Assembly: GCA_900553855.1 (NCBI GenBank)
Contig: USFG01000005.1
Span: 31,632 to 95,631 of the forward strand
Direction: 5' to 3'
Length of the DNA: 64,000 nucleotides
Origin: an uncultured Mycoplasmatota bacterium
Lineage (GTDB): Bacteria; Bacillota_I; Bacilli_A; RF39; UBA660
The position numbers were made by a program, and so were the translations under genes. The notes beneath the pieces were generated by a model. The model ran no database searches, was not told the DNA's origin, and saw nothing but the letters and a program-made list of their open reading frames with translations. Shown piece by piece: positions 33,212 through 43,460 of this stretch (positions within the stretch are counted from its first letter, which is position 1; each line of letters starts with the position of its first letter).

Positions 33212-34915
33212 CTATTTAATTTGATCATATAATCCAAACATTGGTAAGATTACAGCTAAAACTATTCCTCCAACCACTACAGCTAAAAATACAATCATTA
33301 CAGGTTCTAATAATGCTTGTAAATTATCTACTAATGATTTATGTTCTACTTGATAATAATTTGCTACTTTTTCCATCATTTCAGCTAATTCTCCAGTAGA
33401 TTCTCCAGTTACTATCATATAATAAGCAACTTCAGGGACAGCCCACTGATTATAGAATGATTCTGATATTTTTTCTCCTCTAGCAATATTATTAATGGTT
33501 GTTAACATTATTTCTCTATATATTTCATTACTTGTTACTTCATATAATAAATTAATACTATCAGTTATAAATACATTATTTTTTAGTAATGATGCAAATG
33601 TTTTAGCAAAAATATTCATTTCTTTATAAATTATAATTTTACCAAATAAAGGTAATTTCATTGCTACTTCTTGGATGAACTTTCTAAATTCTTTTACTTT
33701 TTTATATAATATTATATTTATAAGTAGAATTAGTAATGCTACCAATAAAATTTTAACAATATTTAATTGAAGGAAAGCACTTGCATCTAACAAAAACTGA
33801 GTAAACGGATTTAATTTAGCTCCGGCTTCACTATATACTCCCTCGAATTTCGGCATAACATATAATAAAATAAATGTGATTACCCCTATGGAAAATATAG
33901 AAATTATTGTTGGATACATTAAAGCACTAACCATAGCTTTTCTAGTATTTTCTACTTCAGTATAGTAATTTGCCATATCATCTAAGGTGCTTTCTAATTC
34001 ACCAGTAGCTTCGGCTGTTTTAATCATACTTATTAAAAGTGCTGGAAATGTTTTTCCTTGTTTAGCTAGTGCTGTAGAAAATGATTCACCTAATGTCAAA
34101 TTATATACTATGGAATCATACAATCTTTTCTTAGATCTCTTTTTTCCTAACTGTTTACTTAATATACGCATTGATTCAGTTAAGGTTATACCTGATTTAA
34201 TATAAGTAGATAACTGGGTTAACCAAAAAACTAAATCTTTAGTAGACATTTTTGTTTGAAATTGACTGTCTGGTCCATAAAGTATGTTAATCAATTTGGA
34301 AGTTTCAATACTTAAGACTTTAAAATTTTCGTTAGTTAAATAGGTTAAAACTTCCATTTTTGATAACGCAATAAATATATTAGTTTCTTTTTTACCTTTA
34401 GGATCTATTGCTGTATATTTAAATGCGACAGGAGTTTCACTACGTTTTTTTTCTTTTTGAATTTCTAAAATTAGTTTTCTGTTTTGTTCTTCAATTCTTC
34501 TTTTACGTTCTCTATTTATAGACAAATTATTCCATTTTTCTTTTAACATTTCATTTAAAGATAATTTTTTCTTCACTTCAGGGGTATTTTCATTTTTTGT
34601 TGATGATTCTGAAGTATCTAAATTTACTTCTTCATATGGTGCAATTTCATTTAAATTAATTTTTGTTTTTCGAGAATCATAGATTTTATCGATTATTAAA
34701 TTATAAACATATATTAGAGGATAAAATATTCCATAAGTTGTGTAATAACAACCTAAAGAAACATATTTAAAAAATATAATTAGTGGTTTAAAAACAAAGG
34801 TAAATCCAATAAATTCATAATCTAATATATTAAAAATAAAACCTACAACATAATAGATTCCTATGAAAGGTAATGATAAAAAATATAAGAATTTGTTTTG
34901 ATCTTTTGTTTTCAT
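33212..34915 (-). CDS. type II secretion F-family / ComGB-like platform protein
   Basis: A 567-residue protein. The C-terminal 400 residues are a PilC/GspF/ComGB platform with two repeated cytoplasmic domains: FKYTAIDPKGKKE at the start, MIKTAEATGELESTLDDMANYY and MIVTGESTGELAEMMEKVANYY, plus three helices. It supports pseudopilus assembly. The first 150 residues add two or more membrane segments and a charged helix not found in typical ComGB, an unusual extension. It is followed by comC after nine bases. Confidence 0.88.
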   Translation of the reverse strand: MKTKDQNKFLYFLSLPFIGIYYVVGFIFNILDYEFIGFTFVFKPLIIFFKYVSLGCYYTTYGIFYPLIYVYNLIIDKIYDSRKTKINLNEIAPYEEVNLDTSESSTKNENTPEVKKKLSLNEMLKEKWNNLSINRERKRRIEEQNRKLILEIQKEKKRSETPVAFKYTAIDPKGKKETNIFIALSKMEVLTYLTNENFKVLSIETSKLINILYGPDSQFQTKMSTKDLVFWLTQLSTYIKSGITLTESMRILSKQLGKKRSKKRLYDSIVYNLTLGESFSTALAKQGKTFPALLISMIKTAEATGELESTLDDMANYYTEVENTRKAMVSALMYPTIISIFSIGVITFILLYVMPKFEGVYSEAGAKLNPFTQFLLDASAFLQLNIVKILLVALLILLINIILYKKVKEFRKFIQEVAMKLPLFGKIIIYKEMNIFAKTFASLLKNNVFITDSINLLYEVTSNEIYREIMLTTINNIARGEKISESFYNQWAVPEVAYYMIVTGESTGELAEMMEKVANYYQVEHKSLVDNLQALLEPVMIVFLAVVVGGIVLAVILPMFGLYDQIK

Positions 34916-35018
34916 AATACCTCTCTATCTTATAATGAGTATATCACTTTATTTTTAAGTTGTAAATTGTTAAGGTGATATAGATATAATTATTTTCATA
35001 TAATTAGATGAGGTAAAT

Positions 35019-35273
35019 ATGAATAATGATATATTAAATACATTACTAAAGGGAGCTTCTAAGTCACTTTATATTATTAATGAGGCTATTCCTATTTATA
35101 AAGATACAGCACCGGTTGTTAAAAAGTTTAAAGATTTCGTTGTTAATAAAAAAAGCAATATTAATGTAAGTAACATTACTAAAAATAGTAATACTGTTAA
35201 AGAGGAAAAAAAGGATATAAAAAAAGAATTAGTTACTAATAAAAATAGTAATAATCCTAAATTTTTTGTATAA
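35019..35273 (+). CDS. small YqfQ-like protein
   Basis: An 84-residue basic protein. The first half, LLKGASKSLYIINEAIPIYKDTAPVVKKF, resembles the amphipathic core of B. subtilis YqfQ (VrrA-like spore-associated proteins with a 'P...yGP.vkn.P' pattern). The second half is a Lys/Asn/Ser-rich tail. SD GATGAGGT. It converges with the phosphomannomutase gene and overlaps its 3' end by 17 bases. Assignment is weak. Confidence 0.5.
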   Translation: MNNDILNTLLKGASKSLYIINEAIPIYKDTAPVVKKFKDFVVNKKSNINVSNITKNSNTVKEEKKDIKKELVTNKNSNNPKFFV

Positions 35274-36612
35274 TTTCATTTAGTTTATCAGTAAATTCTT
35301 TTTGTCTCTCATCTAATTTTTCTTTGGTTTTGGCTTCAAAACGCATTGTTATGGTTGGACCAGTATTACTTTTTCTAATTAAAGAAAAACCGTCTTCATA
35401 TTCTACTCTAACACCATCAATAAAGTTGCAATTATAATTTTTAGATAATGCATAATTTTTTATAGATTTAATTATTTCTTCTTTTTTAGTATCATTAACA
35501 GTAACACGGATTTCTTCAGTGGAATAGTATTTTTCCATATCCATTGTTAACTTGGAAGATTCTATTTTTCTATTCATTATTAATTTAGCCATTCTAAGCC
35601 CAGCATATAATCCATCGTCAAATCCGTAAAAGTCATCTTTAAAGAAGATATGACCTGAATATTCACCACCTAAAAGGGATGGCAAATCATGACAATATGT
35701 TTCAATATAAGCAGATCCGTTTTTAACTATTACAGGTGTTCCACCTTGTTTTTTTATTTCATGTTCTATGGCTTTGGAACATTTGATGTCAATTACAATA
35801 TTTTTATTTTCATTTTGATTTATTATTTCTTTGCAAAAGATAGCAATCAAATAATCAGTTGAAATAATATTTCCGGCATTATCAACTATTCCTACTCTAT
35901 CGGCATCTCCATCAAAAGCGATTCCTAAATCAAATTTTCTTAATTTAACCTCATCAATTAACCATTTTAAATTTTTACTTACGTTAGGATCGGGATTATG
36001 AACAGGAAAACTGCCATCTGATTCAGAATTTATGTAAGATACATTATTAAAGATTTTGGAATATACTTTTTTAACAATAATTGAGGCTGTTCCATTTCCA
36101 CAATCAACTACTACTTTTTTATTTATTTTGCCAAATTTATTTATTAGCATATTAGCATAATCATCATTAATACTGATGTTTGTTAATGATCCTGTTCCAC
36201 TTACTTCTTTTCTTTCTTTAATATACTTGTATAGAATTTGTAATTCTTCTTGACTTAAATGAAGATGAAAGTGTCCAAATATTTTAATACCATTATCATC
36301 TTTATCATTATGTGATGCTGTAATCATTAAGGCATAATCAATATTTTTAATAAAGGTTGCATAATTTAACATAGGTGTAGTTACTAAACCAATATCAATT
36401 ACGTTTATTCCTGAAGATATTAATGATTCTATTAATGCTTTATTTAGAGATTCACTACTTAATCTATTATCATGACCGACAATACATTTATTATAATTAT
36501 GTTCTTTTATATAATAAGCAAAAGCGTGTCCTATGATTCTTACTGTTTCTTCATTAATTTCATTAGGATATCTTCCTCTTATATCATTTTCTCTTAATAT
36601 ATTTTCTTTCAT
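35257..36612 (-). CDS. manB: phosphomannomutase/phosphoglucomutase
   Basis: A 451-residue alpha-D-phosphohexomutase. The phosphoserine loop is MITASHNDKDDNG (usually TASHNP), the metal loop is AFDGDADRVG, the sugar-specificity loop GGEYSGH is present and the phosphate-binding RKSNTGPTITMRFEA is at the end. It interconverts hexose 1- and 6-phosphates for polysaccharide precursors. It sits 14 bases after gpmI on the same strand. Exact substrate (mannose, glucose or both) is inferred from the GGEYSGH loop. Confidence 0.9.
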   Translation of the reverse strand: MKENILRENDIRGRYPNEINEETVRIIGHAFAYYIKEHNYNKCIVGHDNRLSSESLNKALIESLISSGINVIDIGLVTTPMLNYATFIKNIDYALMITASHNDKDDNGIKIFGHFHLHLSQEELQILYKYIKERKEVSGTGSLTNISINDDYANMLINKFGKINKKVVVDCGNGTASIIVKKVYSKIFNNVSYINSESDGSFPVHNPDPNVSKNLKWLIDEVKLRKFDLGIAFDGDADRVGIVDNAGNIISTDYLIAIFCKEIINQNENKNIVIDIKCSKAIEHEIKKQGGTPVIVKNGSAYIETYCHDLPSLLGGEYSGHIFFKDDFYGFDDGLYAGLRMAKLIMNRKIESSKLTMDMEKYYSTEEIRVTVNDTKKEEIIKSIKNYALSKNYNCNFIDGVRVEYEDGFSLIRKSNTGPTITMRFEAKTKEKLDERQKEFTDKLNEIIQKI

Positions 36613-36626
36613 TTTTTATTTCCTTT

Positions 36627-38135
36627 TTAGTCTTTTATTATTAAACTTTTAGCATCTTCCATTTCTTTAGGAATAGCTATATCCATATAGTCTAGTAAAG
36701 TTGGAGCTACATTAGTTAAGTCTCCACTTTTTTTAAGTTTTAGATTATCATCAGTTATTATGAAGGGAACTTTTGATAAACTATGGGTTGTTATTATTTC
36801 ATCATTATCTGTTAACATTTCATCACAATTACCATGATCGGCTAAGATAAATACTTTGTAAAAATTATCAATACTATAATTAACAATATATTCTAATAAT
36901 TTATCTAATCCTTTAAGTGATTCAATAGTTGCTTTTAAATTACCAGTATGACCTAACATATCGGGGTTAGCATAATTTACTAAAATAAAATCATAATTTT
37001 TATTTATAGCACTTTTTACTTTTCTTGTAACATCAGTAGCACTCATTAGTGGTGTTTGATCGTAAGTTGGTACTTTTGGTGATTCTACTAAATAGTTATC
37101 ACATAATGGGAATTTTTTTGATAATTCAGCATTAAAGAAATATGTTACATGAGAGTATTTTTCGGTTTCGGCAATTCTGGCTTGGGTTATTTTTAAATCA
37201 GAAAAGTATTTACCAATTGGATAGATATTTTCTCTAGGTAATTCAAAAAGTGTATGAATATTTGTTACGTCGTTTACTTCAAACATATTCCATGCATTAA
37301 CTTGAAAATCAGTTTTAAATTCAGAAAAATCTGGGTTGGTTAGTGCAGATAATATTTGACGAGCACGATCTGGTCTAAAATTAAACCATAATAAGGTATC
37401 CTCTTGTTTAATACAGGCATCATCTGTAACTAACATTGGTGGCAAAAATTCATCTGTTATATTCTTCTTATAGCAATTATTTATAGCTAAGTTATAATCG
37501 ATAACTTTAAATCCTTTGTTCTTCATTACTAAATCGTAATATTTCTGAGTTCTATCCCATTTATTATCACGATCCATAGCGTAATATCTTCCACAAATTG
37601 TTCCAACAAAGCCTAATTTTTCACTTCTTAATAAATTATCTACTTCATTAATGAATTTTAAACTTGATTTTATATATGTATCTCTACCATCTGTGATAGC
37701 ATGAAATATGATTTTTTTGATTCCTCTTTCCTTTAATAAGGGAATTAATTTTAAAACGTATCCTAAATGAGAATGAACTCCTCCATCTGATGTTAATCCC
37801 ATTAGATGAAGGGTTGATTTATTCTTTTTGGTAGTTTCTAAAAGATTGTTAAATTCTTCATTTTCTAAGATTCTTTTAGTAAAGATTTCTTCATTAATAA
37901 CTGTTATTTTTTGTTTTATTTTTTTACCTAAACCAATTACTTCATGACATACTTCACTATTACCAAATTGACCTTCTGGTAAACCAACGTATTCTCCTGA
38001 TGCTTCTAAAAGTGCATTAGGATATTTATCTAATAATGAATTAAAATAGGTCATGTCGGCTAATTTAACAGCATTACCGTGTTCATTTTCTCTTATTCCA
38101 AAGCCATCTAGGATTATCATTAATATTTTTTTCAT
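36627..38135 (-). CDS. gpmI: 2,3-bisphosphoglycerate-independent phosphoglycerate mutase
   Basis: A 502-residue alkaline-phosphatase superfamily enzyme. It starts KKILMIILDGFGIRENEHGNA, has the phospho-Ser loop FGNSEVCHEVIGLG (usually GNSEVGH), FNFRPDRARQ, YANPDMLGHTGN and ADHGNCDEM, with all metal ligands visible. It interconverts 3- and 2-phosphoglycerate in glycolysis. Its ATG overlaps the stop of the pseudopilin gene (ATGA), so the two are co-translated. Confidence 0.94.
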   Translation of the reverse strand: MKKILMIILDGFGIRENEHGNAVKLADMTYFNSLLDKYPNALLEASGEYVGLPEGQFGNSEVCHEVIGLGKKIKQKITVINEEIFTKRILENEEFNNLLETTKKNKSTLHLMGLTSDGGVHSHLGYVLKLIPLLKERGIKKIIFHAITDGRDTYIKSSLKFINEVDNLLRSEKLGFVGTICGRYYAMDRDNKWDRTQKYYDLVMKNKGFKVIDYNLAINNCYKKNITDEFLPPMLVTDDACIKQEDTLLWFNFRPDRARQILSALTNPDFSEFKTDFQVNAWNMFEVNDVTNIHTLFELPRENIYPIGKYFSDLKITQARIAETEKYSHVTYFFNAELSKKFPLCDNYLVESPKVPTYDQTPLMSATDVTRKVKSAINKNYDFILVNYANPDMLGHTGNLKATIESLKGLDKLLEYIVNYSIDNFYKVFILADHGNCDEMLTDNDEIITTHSLSKVPFIITDDNLKLKKSGDLTNVAPTLLDYMDIAIPKEMEDAKSLIIKD

Positions 38136-38578
38136 AGTTTGTCTCCTTTAATATCTTCGTTAAATATTCCTTTTAATGAATGTGATTCTATGTCGTAATA
38201 TATTATAAACTTTTTATTTCTCATTCCTTCATTAGTTATAGGATTTATAACTGTATTATCATTACTACCGTTTTTGGTATTGCTATAATAAATGTTTTTA
38301 TCAATTATGGTACCAACATCATATTCTTTGGCACAAAGTGCTTTTATTTCACACAATTCTTTTTCTGGTTTAATATTATCTAATTTAAATTCTTCATCAT
38401 CTGTTGTATTTATATAATTTATAGTTGCTTCAATAATCATTCTTTTAATATTTTCATAATTTTTTTCTTTAACTGTTTTAACAGAACTTTGAATTGTAGC
38501 TATAGTTAAAACAGAAATAAGTCCTAAAATTATTATACTTGCTATAATTTCAACTAATGTAAATCCTTTTTTATTCAT
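38132..38578 (-). CDS. type IV pilin-like pseudopilin
   Basis: A 148-residue protein with a class III signal: KKG-FTLVEIIASIIILGLI, cleaved after Gly by the prepilin peptidase, with the conserved Glu at position +5. The soluble part contains CEIKALCAKEYD with two Cys. It belongs with the ComGB-like and ComC genes in a DNA-uptake or secretion pseudopilus. It is translationally coupled to gpmI, an odd pairing. Confidence 0.85.
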   Translation of the reverse strand: MNKKGFTLVEIIASIIILGLISVLTIATIQSSVKTVKEKNYENIKRMIIEATINYINTTDDEEFKLDNIKPEKELCEIKALCAKEYDVGTIIDKNIYYSNTKNGSNDNTVINPITNEGMRNKKFIIYYDIESHSLKGIFNEDIKGDKL

Positions 38579-38635
38579 ATACCATCACATAATTATAATA
38601 TCATAATAATTAAAAAAAAGGTAGAATTTTGAATC

Positions 38636-39991
38636 CTACCTTCTAGTTATAACTATTTTGATTGTTGATACTTTAGGTATCAATTTTACTCTAACGTCAT
38701 CGGATGTTACTTTTACTTCTACTTCATGAGTTCCGGCTGTCAATCCACTTAGATCTACTGTTGCAATTATCTTAGTTTGATCAAATGAATTAAGAACGCT
38801 TTCTACTCCTTTTGCAATAACCGTTACAGTATTATCATATCCACTTGCTATACCAGCTGTATAACCATTTGCTAAGTTTGTATGCTCTATACCAATACCT
38901 TCGAACTCTTTACTTATTTCTTGTTCTAATTTGATATCAACATTAGTTGTTGTTTCAGTCATATATCTTACGCCTGACGGTTTTGTTAAGGTTACAGCAA
39001 CTGTTTTATTTTCAGATAAATCATCAACTGATAATGATGCTTCAATATATTGTAAATTTTTAATTGCTTCTTCATCACCATATACACTTACTTTTTGGAT
39101 TGATGATGTTAAATTACTAATAGCATAACCATTTTTTAAGTTGCCAGTTGTTGTTACTTTAACAGGTAATTCAGCATAATATGAATCAACAACTACTGAT
39201 GCATTAATTTTAGCTGGTACTGTTTCGACATTTTCAATAATGCTTCCATCACTAGCATAAGCAACTAGAATTATTGAATCAATTGTAAATGTTCCTTTTT
39301 CGGTTAAGTTAGCTGCTTTTAAATCTATAAGTGCTTTAACTTTAGCTATTTTATTTAATGTTTCTTCAGAACCTCTTACATAGACACTATTACGGTCTAA
39401 TTTAACACTTTTAATACTTAATTTTTTGTTTAATTTATCTTCATTAAGTAGATCATATTCAATATTCTTTTCACTACTAACTTTTTTACTTATCTTAACA
39501 TTAATAGTACTTGGATCTAATTTATAGTTAACACTATCAATGTTATGATTATATTTTAATTTTACTTTATATGTTCCTGGTTTATAATCACTTAAATCTA
39601 AAACAACTTCGTGTTCCCCAATTTGTTTTGCAAGATATAAATCACTTTTTCTTCCAATTAATGTTATGTCTACTGATTTAGGAACTCCTTCAACTACATA
39701 AGCTTCTTCATTATAAATAACATTAACTTTTTGATCTGATAAAATTTCAGCTTCATCACTTAATAAATTAATAGATTTTGTATCAATTAAAACAAATACG
39801 ATTATGGCACAAAATAGTGATATATATATTAAAACATTTGGTCTATTTAATATTCTTTCTACTTTGCCACTATTGTTTCTTGATAATTCATTTATCCTAT
39901 ATACTAATCTACTTATGGGAACAACTATGTATTTATCAATCAATGAATAAATAAATTTGAATAATTTAATGATAGGTTTAAATATCTTCAT
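38636..39991 (-). CDS. cdaR: YbbR-domain regulator of CdaA
   Basis: A 451-residue protein with a cytoplasmic basic start, one membrane helix (VLIYISLFCAIIVFVLID), and about four extracytoplasmic YbbR repeats; DLSGLTAGTHEVEVKVTSDD is a typical repeat end. CdaR binds and modulates the c-di-AMP cyclase CdaA. It overlaps cdaA by 14 bases. The usual third gene, glmM, is not next to it. Confidence 0.9.
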   Translation of the reverse strand: MKIFKPIIKLFKFIYSLIDKYIVVPISRLVYRINELSRNNSGKVERILNRPNVLIYISLFCAIIVFVLIDTKSINLLSDEAEILSDQKVNVIYNEEAYVVEGVPKSVDITLIGRKSDLYLAKQIGEHEVVLDLSDYKPGTYKVKLKYNHNIDSVNYKLDPSTINVKISKKVSSEKNIEYDLLNEDKLNKKLSIKSVKLDRNSVYVRGSEETLNKIAKVKALIDLKAANLTEKGTFTIDSIILVAYASDGSIIENVETVPAKINASVVVDSYYAELPVKVTTTGNLKNGYAISNLTSSIQKVSVYGDEEAIKNLQYIEASLSVDDLSENKTVAVTLTKPSGVRYMTETTTNVDIKLEQEISKEFEGIGIEHTNLANGYTAGIASGYDNTVTVIAKGVESVLNSFDQTKIIATVDLSGLTAGTHEVEVKVTSDDVRVKLIPKVSTIKIVITRR

Positions 39992-40796
39992 CAGAATTTA
40001 CCTCCTCATCAGCATCATAGAAAACATCCATTTTTGGCTTTAATTCGTCTAATAGCATTAATTTAAATTCTTCTAATGTTAGATTATAATTTAAATAATT
40101 ATCTACTGCAATACTGATTCTTCCTGTTTCTTCAGATACTACTAAAGCAATAGCATCTGTTTCTTCAGCAACTCCTAAAGCTGCTCTATGTCTAGTTCCT
40201 AATTTTTTACTAACATTAGGATTCATACTTGTTTTGAAAACAGCTCCGGCACAAGTTAATTTGTCTCCTTGAATAATTACTCCACCATCATGTAATGGGT
40301 TATTTGGAAAAAATATAGCTTCTAAAAGTGGGGCTGTTATGTCTGAATATATTTTGTTTGCAGGTGCAATATAATCTTGTAATGAAACGTTTCTTTCAAT
40401 AACTATTAAAGCTCCAATACGATTTCTTTTTAAATATTCAACTGCACTTACTATTTCAAATACAACTTTTTCTCTTTCATCAACTGTTAAAACTTTATGT
40501 CTTCCTAGTAATTGACTTCTTCCAATACTTTCTAAGATATTTCTAATTTCCGGTTGAAAAATAATTATTAAAGCAAGTGGTCCCCAAGAAATAACATATT
40601 CAAGTAACATACCAATTGTATATAAATCTAATAAATTACTAATTATTTTGATTGCTATTATTAATGCTGCTCCTTTAAATATAAGAACTAGCTTTATATT
40701 ATTTTTTAAATTTTTTAATAAATAATAGAACATAAGCCATACAAGACTAATATCAATTATTTTGGTAATTATACTCCATATAGATGTAAATGTCAC
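39978..40796 (-). CDS. cdaA: diadenylate cyclase CdaA
   Basis: A 272-residue enzyme with three N-terminal membrane helices and a DAC domain. Motifs are NPLHDGGVIIQ (DGG at 170-172 where DGA is usual) and GTRHRAALGVAEETDA (RHR). It makes the second messenger c-di-AMP from two ATP, controlling potassium uptake and wall homeostasis. First gene of cdaA-cdaR. Confidence 0.94.
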   Translation of the reverse strand: MTFTSIWSIITKIIDISLVWLMFYYLLKNLKNNIKLVLIFKGAALIIAIKIISNLLDLYTIGMLLEYVISWGPLALIIIFQPEIRNILESIGRSQLLGRHKVLTVDEREKVVFEIVSAVEYLKRNRIGALIVIERNVSLQDYIAPANKIYSDITAPLLEAIFFPNNPLHDGGVIIQGDKLTCAGAVFKTSMNPNVSKKLGTRHRAALGVAEETDAIALVVSEETGRISIAVDNYLNYNLTLEEFKLMLLDELKPKMDVFYDADEEVNSDEDI

Positions 40797-40858
40797 AATT
40801 CATCTCTCCTTACTTCTTATTAGTATAACATTTAAGATATAAAAATACTATAAACGTT

Positions 40859-41089
40859 TTATTTTAAATTATTTAGATCAATATTTTTATCTTTTTTGTT
40901 AGTTGTTTCTTTACTGTCTTTTGGAACATCAATGTTAGGTTTGATTTCTTCTGTAATATCTTCTTTTAGGATATCCTTTTCTTTGTTATCTTTGTTTTTA
41001 CTATGGTCAACAATATAACCAATTATTGCAAATACGACAAAACTAGCCAAGGTTAATACCAATACAAGATTTTCTTTAATAAATTCCAT
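40859..41089 (-). CDS. small single-pass membrane protein
   Basis: A 76-residue protein with one membrane helix (LVLVLTLASFVVFAIIGYIV) and a charged Lys/Asp/Glu-rich tail. SD AGGAGGAT. It lies between the YerB-like gene and cdaA on the same strand. No family recognised. Confidence 0.6.
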   Translation of the reverse strand: MEFIKENLVLVLTLASFVVFAIIGYIVDHSKNKDNKEKDILKEDITEEIKPNIDVPKDSKETTNKKDKNIDLNNLK

Positions 41090-41123
41090 TTTATCCTCCT
41101 ATTATATTATATATTAATTATTA

Positions 41124-42164
41124 TTAAGATATGGCAAGTGTTTGATTATCAGGCATTATTTGTATAAATGTGTTACCATCATTTACTTGAATTTCTTTAC
41201 CATTATTATATTTATAAATTGTTGCAGAACTACGAGAATCTTTCTTCCAAGTAATTGGTACTGCATAACCATTGCTAATATAGTAACCTGTACCATTTCC
41301 AACATTATCAATGGTTTGTCTTCCTTTATCATCACCTTGAATATTACTATATTTAACTTTATAAACAATTATATTTTTTACTGTTAATTGTTTTCCAGTT
41401 ACATAGTCATTTTGACTTTTATTGTTAACACTTCTTAAATAAATGTTATTATCAGTGTCGTATTTATAATTTGTTGTTGTATTGCTTGAATATTTAATAT
41501 CTATTTTATTTGCTGGAATAGCACCTTCCATTTGAGATATATCAATATTATCAACACTATAATTAAGTAATAAATCTTTATTTCTTTCAGTACGTTTAGA
41601 TCGTATTCCTTTACCTAGTTTTTCAATATTTGTAAATAAGGTGAATTCATAGGTTTTTGATGCAGATTTATCACGCCATCCAGTGGTTGACTCATTTACT
41701 TCAATTCGATCAACTCCTAATTTTGACCAATCCTCTCTAGCTTGTGGACTATAACCATGATGAACATATATTGCATCATTTTCTAATGCATAATCTAAAT
41801 AATAGTGTCTTGCGCTTCTAATAGATCCAATTCTTTCTGTTGTTTGATCTAGAAATAAAGCTAAATATCTTGTTATGCCACCTTCAACCATCAATTCATA
41901 AACCATGTATGCATCTTGAAGACCTGATTGTAATTTTCTAGCTCCTTCAACATTATTAATCATTATAGCATATGGTCTACTTTTAGATTCTTCATTAACT
42001 ATATTTAACTTTTTTACGGTTGTTGTAGTTGTTGAATTATCATTTTCACTATTATTTTTATTCTTTTTAGAGGTTGTCAAATAGATTAATGTTCCTAATA
42101 ATGCGACAACAACTAAAACGATAATTATTAATAAATATTCTTTTTTTATTTTTTTATTTTTCAT
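41124..42164 (-). CDS. DUF3048 (YerB-like) membrane-anchored protein
   Basis: A 346-residue protein with an N-terminal membrane helix (LLIIIVLVVVALLGTLIYL) but no lipobox Cys, unlike lipoprotein YerB. The DUF3048 domain has RPYAIMINNVEGAR, DAYMVYELMVEGGITRYLA, RIGSIRSARHYYLDYA and a C-terminal second domain with GYYISNGYAVPITWKK. The family is found in spore formers; its function is not established. SD TAGGAGAT. Confidence 0.85.
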   Translation of the reverse strand: MKNKKIKKEYLLIIIVLVVVALLGTLIYLTTSKKNKNNSENDNSTTTTTVKKLNIVNEESKSRPYAIMINNVEGARKLQSGLQDAYMVYELMVEGGITRYLALFLDQTTERIGSIRSARHYYLDYALENDAIYVHHGYSPQAREDWSKLGVDRIEVNESTTGWRDKSASKTYEFTLFTNIEKLGKGIRSKRTERNKDLLLNYSVDNIDISQMEGAIPANKIDIKYSSNTTTNYKYDTDNNIYLRSVNNKSQNDYVTGKQLTVKNIIVYKVKYSNIQGDDKGRQTIDNVGNGTGYYISNGYAVPITWKKDSRSSATIYKYNNGKEIQVNDGNTFIQIMPDNQTLAIS

Positions 42165-42271
42165 ATTAAATCTCCTACTATTAATGATAACATAATTAAA
42201 ATTTTTTTAAAACTATATTTTTTACATTGTAAATAAAATAATGATTTGATATACTATTTTTGGTGATTATT

Positions 42272-43405
42272 ATGGATTTTTTAAAAAAATTTTGGGAGAA
42301 TCCTTTACTAAAAAAATTAATTATTGGAACAGGAATCTTTTTATTAATTATAATTTTTTTAATGATGTTTGCTTCTTGTTCAAGTAAAGGAAGAGTATAT
42401 TCTTATGATGAGATTGAGAAAATATTAATTCAAAAGACTAAGGCAGCTTATGGAAAAAGCAGTAACTTACCAAGTTTAAATCAAAAAATAGATATTAGTA
42501 TTGAAGAATTAGTAAATAAAGGGTTAGTTAAAACAATGAGTGAATATACTCAGGATGAAACTACCAGTTGCTCTGCTAAGGTAACTATTTATAATAATAA
42601 CGGATATTATTTATATGAACCAAATATAAATTGTGGTGAAAAATATAAAACTAGAACGTTACAAGATACTTTAATTAAGGATAGTTTAGTGGAAAGTGGC
42701 AATGGTTTATATAAGGTTGATAATGAATATGTATTTAAGGGTGACAACGTTAATAATTATATTAAATTAAATGATGTATTATATAGAATTATTTCTATTA
42801 ATTCTGATGGTAGTGTTAGATTAATGGAAAATAAAAAGAATTCAGAAGATTCAATGACTTCTTGGGATGATAGATATAATACAGATAGACAATACAATTC
42901 AGGAATAAATAATTATTCTGCTAATGGTTTAGATAGTAGAATTAAAGATAAAATTCATAGTATTTACGAAAGTGATATTTATAGTGATGATGTTAAAGCA
43001 TACTTTATTAATAAAGAAAGTTGTGTAGGCAAAAGAAGTGAAACCGAATTAGAAAATACAGGAATTTACGAATGTGCAGTAAAATCTGAGCCATATCCTA
43101 TTTCGGCTTTAGCTTTATATGAATATTTAAGAGCTAGTTTAGATCCTAATTGCACAGGAATTGAAAATTCATCTTGTACAAATTACAATTATTTTACTAG
43201 TATTACAAATAGTTTTTGGACTTTAACTGCTGATAAAGATACATCATTTAGGGCTTATAAAATTACTGGTGGAACTATTATAAAAACAGATGCGAGTAAT
43301 CCAGCATATTTATTAATTCTTATTAATATAAACGGAAATACGGTTATTAATTCAGAAGGTAATGGTTCTGTTAATAATCCTTACGTAATAAATATGGGTA
43401 AATAA
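42272..43405 (+). CDS. surface lipoprotein-like protein with a DUF6273-like tail
   Basis: A 377-residue protein. A cytoplasmic start is followed by a helix ending MFASCSSKG, a possible lipobox. The C-terminal half (NYIKLNDVLYRIISINSDGSV, SFWTLTADKDTSFRAYKI, then NGSVNNPYVINMG at the end) is related to that of the SipW-type protein at 59340-60893 and resembles formylglycine-enzyme/C-type-lectin-like DUF6273 domains. Probably an adhesin or structural surface protein. The ATG at 42272 has GGTGAT upstream; a TTG at 42260 is rejected. Confidence 0.55.
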   Translation: MDFLKKFWENPLLKKLIIGTGIFLLIIIFLMMFASCSSKGRVYSYDEIEKILIQKTKAAYGKSSNLPSLNQKIDISIEELVNKGLVKTMSEYTQDETTSCSAKVTIYNNNGYYLYEPNINCGEKYKTRTLQDTLIKDSLVESGNGLYKVDNEYVFKGDNVNNYIKLNDVLYRIISINSDGSVRLMENKKNSEDSMTSWDDRYNTDRQYNSGINNYSANGLDSRIKDKIHSIYESDIYSDDVKAYFINKESCVGKRSETELENTGIYECAVKSEPYPISALALYEYLRASLDPNCTGIENSSCTNYNYFTSITNSFWTLTADKDTSFRAYKITGGTIIKTDASNPAYLLILININGNTVINSEGNGSVNNPYVINMGK

Positions 43406-43412
43406 AATAATT

Positions 43413-43446
43413 AAAAATCATTTCAACTTTAAGAAATGATTTTTTT
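43413..43446. terminator. bidirectional terminator
   Basis: AAAATCATTTC-aactttaa-GAAATGATTTTTTT lies between converging genes (surface protein and rpoZ). Confidence 0.75.
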
Positions 43447-43460
43447 GTACAAAAAAAGAT

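Noticed and set aside
36627..38135. Possible inactivation of gpmI because GNSEVGH reads GNSEVCH and gatD-like loss was being looked for
   Set aside because: The phospho-accepting Ser and all visible metal ligands are intact; the Gly-to-Cys change is next to, not at, the active residue.
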